A DNA stretch of 5,055 bases from Chloroflexi bacterium RBG_16_51_16 (GTDB taxonomy: Bacteria > Chloroflexota > Anaerolineae > Anaerolineales > Villigracilaceae), in NCBI GenBank assembly GCA_001796785.1, contig MGNL01000137.1, positions 5,398 through 10,452 on the forward strand, read 5' to 3'. Positions 1 through 4,803 of this stretch are shown piece after piece. The position numbers were made by a program, and so were the translations under genes. The notes under the pieces are model-generated. The model was not told the origin of the DNA and ran no database searches. It saw nothing but the letters and a program-made list of their open reading frames with translations. Positions within the stretch are counted from its first letter, which is position 1. Each line of letters opens with the position of its first letter.

Positions 1-177
1 TCCGATGACTTTACGAACCACCAGATGGGAAACAGCCTTGGCGCCGTGACCGGAAGTCTGGCCATCCGCGAGGACCACGGATAAACCGCCATTTGGACGT
101 TCAACCACTTCCAGGGTATCCCCGCTTTCCGAGGAAGCGTATTTATTAATTTTTGCAACTGCGATCTGCACTTCCAT
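1..177 (-). CDS. SpoIIE/PP2C-type serine phosphatase, N-terminal fragment
   Basis: The minus strand reads 59 open codons from an ATG at 177 to the window edge, so the C-terminal part is missing. The fragment begins MEVQIAVAKINKYAS. It carries a Gly-Asp pair at residues 19-20 and the stretch VVLADGQTSGHGAKA at about 34-48. These resemble the first metal-binding Asp and the DG-x-x-SG motif of the PP2C/SpoIIE phosphatase fold, which uses Mn or Mg ions to dephosphorylate Ser/Thr residues, often in regulatory partner-switching systems. Asp20 and Asp38 would be the metal ligands. No signal peptide or membrane segment is visible, so a cytoplasmic protein is likely. The gene is divergent from rpmF and has no SD. 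A TAAAAT box at 190-185 would give an almost leaderless transcript. The family call rests on two motifs in a short fragment. The substrate is unknown. Confidence 0.6.
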   Translation of the reverse strand, partial: MEVQIAVAKINKYASSESGDTLEVVERPNGGLSVVLADGQTSGHGAKAVSHLVVRKVIG

Positions 178-184
178 AAAAAGA

Positions 185-190
185 ATTTTA
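185..190 (-). promoter_or_regulatory. possible -10 box of the phosphatase gene
   Basis: The minus strand reads TAAAAT here, one mismatch from TATAAT. Seven bases separate it from the ATG at 177, so transcription would start at about 178, one base before the start codon. No good -35 box is seen 16-18 bases upstream. The region is AT-rich, so a chance match is possible. The lack of an SD before this ATG fits a leaderless message. Confidence 0.3.
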
Positions 191-259
191 CTATGAGAAA
201 TTTTTAAAAGCATTACCAGGCTTATTCTCAAGCTGCCACTTCGAACGGCTTCGGGTGAC

Positions 260-288
260 TTGACTGGTTTGTTATCTACTACTATAAT
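260..288 (+). promoter_or_regulatory. strong sigma70-type promoter for rpmF
   Basis: TTGACT at 260-265 and a perfect TATAAT at 283-288 are separated by exactly 17 bases, which is the housekeeping sigma consensus with one mismatch in the -35 box. Transcription should start near 295, giving a leader of about 66 nt before the rpmF ATG. This is the best promoter in the window, as expected for a ribosomal protein gene. Confidence 0.85.
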
Positions 289-315
289 CTTTCAGCTAAA
301 TCAAGGTTAACTAGA

Positions 316-337
316 CAGACGGGCACCCGCCCGTCTG
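316..337 (+). promoter_or_regulatory. hairpin in the rpmF 5' leader
   Basis: CAGACGGGC (316-324) and GCCCGTCTG (329-337) are perfect reverse complements around a 4-nt ACCC loop, forming a 9-bp GC-rich stem. It begins about 21 nt after the predicted transcription start and ends 11 nt before the AAGGAG of rpmF. CTTTCTG follows, which is a poor U-tract. It could be a weak attenuator, an mRNA-stabilising 5' hairpin, or a binding site for autoregulation by L32. The pairing is seen directly. The role is inferred. Confidence 0.6.
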
Positions 338-348
338 CTTTCTGTAAA

Positions 349-354
349 AAGGAG
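349..354 (+). promoter_or_regulatory. ribosome binding site of rpmF
   Basis: AAGGAG lies six bases before the ATG at 361, a near-ideal SD and spacing. It stands out because several other genes here (fabD, moaC, scpA, the phosphatase) have no SD. Confidence 0.8.
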
Positions 355-360
355 AAAGGG

Positions 361-561
361 ATGCCTCCACATCCGAAACGCAAACTCTCGAAAGGTCGTC
401 GGAATCGCAGGCGCGCTCATGACGCACTACAGCCGCGCAACCTGGTTACCTGCTCCAACTGCGGAGCGATGAGACTCCCCCACACCGTTTGCTCGAATTG
501 TGGTTTTTATGGTGGCAGGGAAGTGATCAAAGTTAAGAAGGAAAAGAAACCCGCTGAATGA
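361..561 (+). CDS. rpmF: 50S ribosomal protein L32
   Basis: This is a 66-residue, strongly basic protein of the length usual for bacterial L32, a zinc-ribbon protein of the large ribosomal subunit. It starts MPPHPKRKLSKGRRNRRRAH, the typical L32 N-terminal tail rich in Lys and Arg that reaches into rRNA. Next comes a four-cysteine zinc ribbon, with Cys31 and Cys34 in CSNCG and Cys44 and Cys47 in a second CSNCG. This is the zinc-binding (C+) form, not the zinc-free paralogue some bacteria use under zinc starvation. The ATG at 361 has a strong SD and lies downstream of a near-consensus promoter. A terminator-like hairpin starts six bases after the stop. In many bacteria rpmF precedes plsX, fabH and fabD. 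Here fabD follows directly. Confidence 0.96.
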   Translation: MPPHPKRKLSKGRRNRRRAHDALQPRNLVTCSNCGAMRLPHTVCSNCGFYGGREVIKVKKEKKPAE

Positions 562-566
562 TACGG

Positions 567-600
567 AACGGGTCGTGAACTGCACGACCCGTTTGAATTT
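567..600 (+). terminator. terminator-like hairpin between rpmF and fabD
   Basis: AACGGGTCGTG (567-577) pairs perfectly with CACGACCCGTT (583-593) around a 5-nt loop, and a G-T wobble can add a twelfth pair. The bases after it, TGAATTTTGG, make only a broken U-tract, so termination may be partial. The stem starts six bases after the rpmF stop and ends about 15 bases before the probable fabD ATG. It may cut fabD transcription below that of rpmF. The pairing is certain and the termination efficiency is not. Confidence 0.7.
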
Positions 601-608
601 TGGCTATC

Positions 609-1565
609 ATGAACCTCGTTTCTGCATCAACCGCGCTGCTTTTCCCGGGTCAGGGCTCTCAATCCGTAGGGATGGGAAAGGAACTGGCGAACCAATACCC
701 CGTAGCAAAAACCTTGTTTGACGAAGCGGATACGATCCTCGGCTTTCAACTTAGCAAGCTAATGTGGGATGGTCCGGAACCAGACCTGAACGACACGATC
801 AATACCCAACCGGCCTTGTATGTGCATTCGGTAGCCGCCTTGAAGGTGCTCCAACAACGTTATCCAGATTTCCGAGCAGGCGCGCTTGCAGGGCATTCGC
901 TTGGCGAGCTAACAGCATTAACAATTTCAGGTGCGCTGGCTTTCCGGCAGGGTTTAGAGTTGGTCAGATTGCGCGGCGAGCTGATGAAAAAAGCCGGAGA
1001 AAGATCTCCCGGGGGAATGGCGGCGATCTTAGGATTGGAAATACCAGAGCTGGAAAAAGTTTGCTCCGAAGCAAGTAACTCAACGGAAGTTGTGCAGATC
1101 GCCAACGATAACTGCCCAGGTCAGGTCGTGATTTCTGGAGATCGAAGAGCAACGGAGCGTGCTATTGCCGGTGCAAAAGCGCAAGGGGCTAAACGCGCCA
1201 TACCATTGGCAGTGAGTATCGCCGCCCATTCGACCTTAATGGCGTCCATTCAGGCGGAATGGGACGGAGCCGTGGAATCTGCGATGCTCGCTGATCCTGA
1301 AATACCGGTTGTTGGGAATGTGCATGCGGATTATCTTAAAACAGCTGCAGATGCCAGGAGCGATATCAAATCACAGATGCAGTCAAGAGTTAAATGGACA
1401 GAATCCGTTCAAAAGCTGATCAAGTTGGGTTTTCGGACTTTTTTAGAAGTTGGTAACGGAGCAGTCCTGATTGGGCTATTGAAAAGAATATCCAGCACTG
1501 AGGGAATTATCGGATTTACACTTGGAAATTCCGAAGATTTTATAAAGCTTGCAGAGCTTCCTTGA
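609..1565 (+). CDS. fabD: malonyl-CoA:ACP transacylase
   Basis: FabD moves the malonyl group from CoA to acyl carrier protein, supplying the extender unit of type II fatty acid synthesis in the cytoplasm. From the ATG at 609 the protein has 318 residues, close to the usual 305-315. Numbered from that ATG, GQGSQ at about 14-18 forms the N-terminal oxyanion-side loop. GHSLGE at about 95-100 holds the nucleophile Ser97. Arg122 in RLRGELM binds the malonyl carboxylate, and His207 in AAHSTLM is the catalytic base. NDNCPGQVVISG and EVGNGAVLIGLLKR are further family signatures. A TTG at 600 would add three residues, but it lies in the tail of the upstream hairpin. No SD precedes either start, and no separate promoter is visible, so read-through from rpmF is the likely source of mRNA. 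fabD faces scpA tail to tail. Confidence 0.95.
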   Translation: MNLVSASTALLFPGQGSQSVGMGKELANQYPVAKTLFDEADTILGFQLSKLMWDGPEPDLNDTINTQPALYVHSVAALKVLQQRYPDFRAGALAGHSLGELTALTISGALAFRQGLELVRLRGELMKKAGERSPGGMAAILGLEIPELEKVCSEASNSTEVVQIANDNCPGQVVISGDRRATERAIAGAKAQGAKRAIPLAVSIAAHSTLMASIQAEWDGAVESAMLADPEIPVVGNVHADYLKTAADARSDIKSQMQSRVKWTESVQKLIKLGFRTFLEVGNGAVLIGLLKRISSTEGIIGFTLGNSEDFIKLAELP

Positions 1566-1667
1566 AATAATTTATCTCGATTGTAGAATTTATAAACCAG
1601 TTGAAAGATTAAAGCCTTAATAATTTATTTAATCCTGCTACAGTGGGGGAAATGCGCGGTGGAATTT
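1566..1667. other. AT-rich convergent gap between fabD and scpA
   Basis: These 102 bases separate two converging genes. The only symmetry I see is GATTAAA (1607-1613) facing TTTAATC (1628-1634), a 7-bp AT-rich inverted repeat with a 14-nt loop. It is too weak to call a terminator. No GC-rich stem with a T-run, ORF or RNA gene is visible on either strand. Confidence 0.4.
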
Positions 1668-2441
1668 TTATTCAAACTCCAACTCTAGATCTTCATCTTC
1701 GCCCCATTCAGAAGTCCGCTCAAACTCAATTTCTCCGAAGAGGGCTGGCTGGCTCGCGGTTATCCGGTAGCGTTTGATCAACTCGAGTAACGCCAGAAAG
1801 GTAACCACAATTTCCATTCGGGATGACTTGTTCTCGATCAATCCCCGAAAGCTTGCGCGTTGAAGTTGACGGAGAGTTTTCGATATCAGATCGATCTTCT
1901 CCCGGATCGTAACTTTTGGTGCAGAAATAACCGTTCCGAGGGATTGTTTTTCGGCTTCGCGCGCATATACCGCTTCTGCTGCTTCCATAAGCCCTTGTAA
2001 CGTGAGATTGGAAAGGTCCAGCTTGGGTTCAACCCTTGGAGGTGGTGCAATCCGCAGGTAGGTTCGCAAACCATTAATCTGGCGATCCATCAAAAGGGAA
2101 CCGATGGCTTTGAACTGTTTATATAGTTTTAGCTGTTCAACAAGCGCTACGCCAACGTCTTCTTCGCCAGGTTCCCGGATTGGTGGACGAGGCAGGAGGG
2201 CCTCGGATTTGATCAGGACAAGCTTGGCCGCAATCACCAGAAACGCGGAAATTTCATCCGGCCGCATCTCATCGACAGATTTGAGGTATGACAGGTATTG
2301 ATCAGTCACCTGGGCAAGTGAAACGGCGGTGATGTCTAATTCGGCTCGTTCGATCAGATCGAGCAATAAATCCAGCGGGCCTTCATAGACAGGAGTGTTA
2401 ACTTTATAATCGCCCAGCTGGTGACCCAGGATGTTTTCCAT
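1668..2441 (-). CDS. scpA: segregation and condensation protein A (kleisin)
   Basis: ScpA is the kleisin subunit that bridges the two heads of the SMC dimer and, with ScpB, builds the condensin that folds and separates chromosomes. The 257-residue product matches the usual length of about 250. The N-terminal signature YEGPLDLLLDLIERAELDI (about 19-37) followed by QVTDQYLSYL is diagnostic. The middle has AAKLVLIKSEALLP (about 71-84). The C-terminal winged helix shows VVTFLALLELIKR (about 212-224) and QPALFGEIEF, and the protein ends in an acidic tail. The frame stays open upstream to 2852, but that stretch is antisense to moaC and looks nothing like ScpA. The ATG at 2441 puts the kleisin motif at the expected distance from the N-terminus. 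There is no SD, and a TATAAT box lies 10 bases upstream. scpB, often the next gene, is not here: downstream lies convergent fabD. Confidence 0.94.
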   Translation of the reverse strand: MENILGHQLGDYKVNTPVYEGPLDLLLDLIERAELDITAVSLAQVTDQYLSYLKSVDEMRPDEISAFLVIAAKLVLIKSEALLPRPPIREPGEEDVGVALVEQLKLYKQFKAIGSLLMDRQINGLRTYLRIAPPPRVEPKLDLSNLTLQGLMEAAEAVYAREAEKQSLGTVISAPKVTIREKIDLISKTLRQLQRASFRGLIENKSSRMEIVVTFLALLELIKRYRITASQPALFGEIEFERTSEWGEDEDLELEFE

Positions 2442-2450
2442 AAGCGAATG

Positions 2451-2456
2451 ATTATA
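2451..2456 (-). promoter_or_regulatory. -10 box of scpA
   Basis: The minus strand reads a perfect TATAAT from 2456 to 2451. Standard spacing puts the transcript start near 2444, three bases before the scpA ATG at 2441, so the message would be almost leaderless. This fits the missing SD. The -35 region is poor. At a 16-base spacing it falls on the complement of the moaC -10 box and matches consensus at three of six positions. Confidence 0.6.
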
Positions 2457-2472
2457 ACCCGGCAAAGTTCGA

Positions 2473-2478
2473 TATAAT
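2473..2478 (+). promoter_or_regulatory. -10 box of moaC
   Basis: A perfect TATAAT lies six bases before the moaC ATG. Standard spacing places the transcript start at 2485, exactly the A of the ATG, so the moaC message should be leaderless. No SD is present, which agrees. As with the opposing scpA box, the -35 position (16-base spacing) coincides with the other gene's -10 box and is weak. No riboswitch, such as the Moco RNA motif, could fit in this 43-bp gap. Confidence 0.6.
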
Positions 2479-2484
2479 CCATAT

Positions 2485-2967
2485 ATGACTGATCCAAAAT
2501 TAACCCATCTGGATGAACAGGGGCAAGTCCAAATGGTGGATGTGGGAAATAAACCGGATACCGAGAGGGTGGCTATAGCTCGAGGCGAGATCCATATGAA
2601 ACCGGAGACCCTGGATCTCATCCGAACTGGTGATATTGAGAAAGGAAATGTATTGACCATCGCGAAAGTTGCAGGCATCAACGCTGCAAAAAAGACGGCC
2701 GAGCTCATACCGCTTTGCCATTCCCTGCAGCTTACGCATATAGGTTTGGATCTGGAGTTGGACCCTAGCTTGCCCGGCATCCACATCACTGCCACGGTTA
2801 AAACTACTGCGAAGACCGGTGTTGAAATGGAAGCCTTGACCGCAGTATCCATTGCTGCGTTGACTGTTTACGACATGACCAAGGCGGTTGAAAAAACCAT
2901 GCGCATACAGAACATCAGACTTGTTGAGAAACACGGCGGGATGAGCGGCGATATTGTTAATAGTTAA
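2485..2967 (+). CDS. moaC: cyclic pyranopterin monophosphate synthase
   Basis: MoaC converts the MoaA product 3',8-cyclo-7,8-dihydro-GTP into cyclic pyranopterin monophosphate in molybdenum cofactor synthesis. The 160-residue length equals that of E. coli MoaC (161), and the two align nearly end to end from memory. Signatures are MVDV (17-20), KGNVL with Lys53, AAKKTAELIPLCHSL with His79, KTGVEMEALTAVS with Glu114 and Glu116, and VYDMTKAV with Asp130 and Lys133. Lys149 lies in VEKHGG. These correspond to E. coli Lys51, His77, Glu112, Glu114, Asp128, Lys131 and Lys147, so the active site looks intact. One oddity is GGMSG near the C-terminus where E. coli has GGKSG. The ATG at 2485 is probably the first base of the transcript. 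moaD follows after 8 bases. moaA is not in the window. Confidence 0.96.
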   Translation: MTDPKLTHLDEQGQVQMVDVGNKPDTERVAIARGEIHMKPETLDLIRTGDIEKGNVLTIAKVAGINAAKKTAELIPLCHSLQLTHIGLDLELDPSLPGIHITATVKTTAKTGVEMEALTAVSIAALTVYDMTKAVEKTMRIQNIRLVEKHGGMSGDIVNS

Positions 2968-2971
2968 AGGA
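2967..2971 (+). promoter_or_regulatory. ribosome binding site of moaD
   Basis: AAGGA overlaps the last base of the moaC stop codon. It stands 4 bases from the ATG at 2976 and 7 bases from the ATG at 2979, so spacing slightly favours the second start. Confidence 0.55.
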
Positions 2972-2975
2972 TTGG

Positions 2976-3224
2976 ATGATGAACGTCAAGGTATTATTGT
3001 TTGCCACTCTGCGGGATAGGGCGGGAAGTAAATTTTTGGAACTCGAAATTCCCGATGCAATGAATGTCGGGGATCTAAAACACCGAATTGCCACCGATTT
3101 TCCCACGCTTCGAGAATCTATGAATTCGGTTCTGGTTGCAATCAACCGTGAATATGCGTTCGATGAAGGGCTAATTCCAGTCAATGCGGAAATTGCGATG
3201 TTCCCACCGGTCAGCGGCGGTTGA
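2976..3224 (+). CDS. moaD: molybdopterin synthase small subunit (sulfur carrier)
   Basis: MoaD is a ubiquitin-fold sulfur carrier. Its C-terminal glycine is adenylated and thiocarboxylated by MoeB and a sulfurtransferase, and it then donates sulfur to precursor Z within MoaE. The 82-residue protein has the expected length. It opens with VKVLLFATLRDRAG, the usual first strand and loop, and ends MFPPVSGG, very close to the standard FPPVAGG tail whose Gly-Gly must be exposed at the C-terminus. Two ATGs stand in tandem at 2976 and 2979. The second has better SD spacing and would remove one Met. The gene lies 8 bases after moaC, and its stop overlaps a possible TTG start of moaE, so translation is probably coupled. 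moeB is not in the window. Confidence 0.93.
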   Translation: MMNVKVLLFATLRDRAGSKFLELEIPDAMNVGDLKHRIATDFPTLRESMNSVLVAINREYAFDEGLIPVNAEIAMFPPVSGG

Positions 3225-3232
3225 GCAATACG

Positions 3233-3691
3233 ATGAGCAAACTTACGCTGATTGAAATTACACAGGATGAGATCGACCTCGATGCTTTGTTATCAAGAAT
3301 CACATCTGTGAACACAGGTGCGGCTGCGATCTTTACGGGTCTTGTACGCGGTTTTACGCAAAATGGACGCCAAAACGTAACCGAGTATCTGGAGTACGAA
3401 GCTTATCAGCCAATGGCTGAAGAGATAATGAAACAGGTGGCAGAAGAGATACGAATCAAATGGCCAGATGTGGAGGGAATCGCCCTGGTCCAGAGAGTAG
3501 GCCGACTGTTTCCCCAGACACCAACGGTCATGATCGCTTGCAGCGCCGCCCATCGTAATACGGGAGTGTTCGAGGCAGCCAGGTATGGGATTGACCGGCT
3601 CAAAGAAATCGTCCCGGTTTGGAAAAAAGAAGTGGGGCCGAACGGTGAAGCATGGGTGGAGGGTGAGCACTTTCATGAAATCAGGAAATGA
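3233..3691 (+). CDS. moaE: molybdopterin synthase catalytic subunit
   Basis: MoaE binds two MoaD tails per dimer and inserts the dithiolene sulfurs into cyclic pyranopterin monophosphate to make molybdopterin. The ATG at 3233 gives 152 residues, near the E. coli length of 150. GAAAIFTGLVRG (about 29-40) carries Arg39, matching E. coli Arg39. LEYEAYQPMAEE (about 54-65), CSAAHR (103-108) and DRLKEIVPVWKKE (about 121-133) follow. Lys124 and Lys131 should be the two catalytic lysines. The usual HR-x-G motif reads QRVG here, and the following P-G-D/E turn is replaced by PQTP. An in-frame TTG at 3221 overlaps the moaD stop in TTGA and would add four residues. I prefer the ATG, but neither start has a clear SD. 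The downstream PLP enzyme starts 21 bases later. Confidence 0.94.
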   Translation: MSKLTLIEITQDEIDLDALLSRITSVNTGAAAIFTGLVRGFTQNGRQNVTEYLEYEAYQPMAEEIMKQVAEEIRIKWPDVEGIALVQRVGRLFPQTPTVMIACSAAHRNTGVFEAARYGIDRLKEIVPVWKKEVGPNGEAWVEGEHFHEIRK

Positions 3692-3712
3692 TCAATAGAC
3701 CATTTATATAGG

Positions 3713-4795
3713 ATGAACAGCATCCAATGCATTGACTGTGGTACACCTTATCCGGATTCTGGTGTGCCCTATTGTTGCATTCGATGCGGAGGTTTATTTG
3801 ACTATGGGGATGGAATTTCCTACAATCCAACCGAATTCGATCAAAACAGAAAAGGTATATGGAAATTCGGTACGGATCTTGGTATCGGAACCATTGAGGA
3901 GGTAGTTACATTAGGAGAGGGGAACACTCCACTTTTAGAAACGCTGGTTGATGGCAAGGAGATATGTATTAAATGCGAGTACGCCAACCCAACCGGATCA
4001 TTCAAGGATCGGGGTATGGCTGCCCTGGTAACTGTACTTAGGAACAGGAATGTAAAAACCGCTGTCGAGGACTCGTCGGGGAACGCAGGAGCATCGTTTG
4101 CTGCCTATGCTGCAAAAAGCGGGATCGCAGCCAGGATCTATATCCCAGAATCCGCCTCCGGGCCGAAGCGCAGGCAGATCGAAGCGTACGGTGCTGAGAT
4201 CATACCCATTGGTGGTCCGCGTGTGAATGCCGCTTTAGCAGCGATGAACGCAGTCCGCACAGGGGCAAATTATGCAAGTCACGCTTACCAGCCGTTCAAT
4301 TTATTGGGATATGCCACCTGTGCCTATGAATTGGTGGGTCAATTGGGTAGAGCACCGGGTGCAGTGATCCTGCCTGCAGGCCAGGGAGGATTGTTGTTGG
4401 GCATGGCTAAAGGATTCCAGGCTATGTTGAACTCAGGCGCGATCCATGCGATGCCCAGAGTTGTAGCGGTTCAACCAGAAACCTGTGCGCCTCTGGTTTC
4501 ATTAATGAATGGTGAACCTTTTATTGGTGATTGTCAAACGATGGCTGAAGGTGTAAGGATCAGCCAGCCTCTTAGAGGAGCAGAAATTGTTAAGCAAGTT
4601 CTTGATAGCAAGGGCTGTATTAAGGTAGTCTCCGAGGCTGGCATAACGAAAGGGCGTCACGAGCTGGCCAAACTGGGGTTTTATGTAGAGCCAACTTCGG
4701 CATTGGTCTGGGACGCTGCCATGCAAATTATTAATGAGCTTCCCGAACCGATTGTTCTAATATTGACCGGATCCGGATATAAGACGCGCGATTAA
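3713..4795 (+). CDS. thrC: threonine synthase-family PLP enzyme with N-terminal zinc ribbon
   Basis: The 360-residue protein is a fold-type II pyridoxal-phosphate enzyme. Threonine synthase turns O-phosphohomoserine into threonine. Residues 1-30 form a short ribbon (CIDC at 6-9, CCIRC at 21-25), as in many archaeal and Chloroflexota members. LGEGNTPLL (67-75) and NPTGSFKDRG (92-101) follow, with Lys98 as the PLP Schiff-base lysine. SSGNAGAS (121-128) binds the cofactor ring. PAGQGG (221-226) is the phosphate-cradling glycine loop, and EPTSA and LTGSG close the active site. Classical threonine synthases usually have STGNTAAS where this one has SSGNAGAS, so a related reaction (cysteate or cysteine synthase type) is possible. 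The SD is poor: only AGG touches the ATG, so coupling to moaE 21 bases upstream is likely. Family membership is firm and the exact substrate is moderate. Confidence 0.72.
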   Translation: MNSIQCIDCGTPYPDSGVPYCCIRCGGLFDYGDGISYNPTEFDQNRKGIWKFGTDLGIGTIEEVVTLGEGNTPLLETLVDGKEICIKCEYANPTGSFKDRGMAALVTVLRNRNVKTAVEDSSGNAGASFAAYAAKSGIAARIYIPESASGPKRRQIEAYGAEIIPIGGPRVNAALAAMNAVRTGANYASHAYQPFNLLGYATCAYELVGQLGRAPGAVILPAGQGGLLLGMAKGFQAMLNSGAIHAMPRVVAVQPETCAPLVSLMNGEPFIGDCQTMAEGVRISQPLRGAEIVKQVLDSKGCIKVVSEAGITKGRHELAKLGFYVEPTSALVWDAAMQIINELPEPIVLILTGSGYKTRD

Positions 4796-4799
4796 GGAG
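4794..4799 (+). promoter_or_regulatory. ribosome binding site of fabF
   Basis: AAGGAG overlaps the stop codon of the preceding PLP enzyme and stands four bases before the fabF ATG. It supports this start and cotranscription of the two genes. Confidence 0.75.
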
Positions 4800-4803
4800 A
4801 GCC

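Noticed and set aside
764..1078. 104-codon plus-strand ORF in another frame
   Set aside because: It is internal to fabD, with no SD and no recognisable domain.
1607..1634. AT-rich inverted repeat as a bidirectional terminator for fabD and scpA
   Set aside because: The stem is only 7 bp with five A-T pairs in sequence, a 14-nt loop and no T-run on either side. It is too weak to call.
2442..2852. Upstream extension of the scpA reading frame by 137 codons
   Set aside because: It runs antisense through moaC, resembles no ScpA, and would put the kleisin motif about 155 residues from the N-terminus. The ATG at 2441 gives the normal family length.
2500..2934. 144-codon minus-strand ORF
   Set aside because: It lies wholly antisense to moaC, a clearly real gene, and its translation shows no recognisable domain.
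3293..3676. 127-codon minus-strand ORF
   Set aside because: It lies antisense to moaE. The His/Phe-rich translation looks like a reverse-frame shadow.
3701..3712. TTTATATA as a -10 box for the PLP enzyme gene
   Set aside because: It is so close to the ATG that transcription would start at or after the start codon, and no -35 box is visible.
4763..4791. TTGACC as a possible -35 box for a fabF promoter
   Set aside because: At 16-18 bases downstream the sequence is GC-rich (CGCGCG) with nothing like TATAAT. fabF is better explained as cotranscribed.
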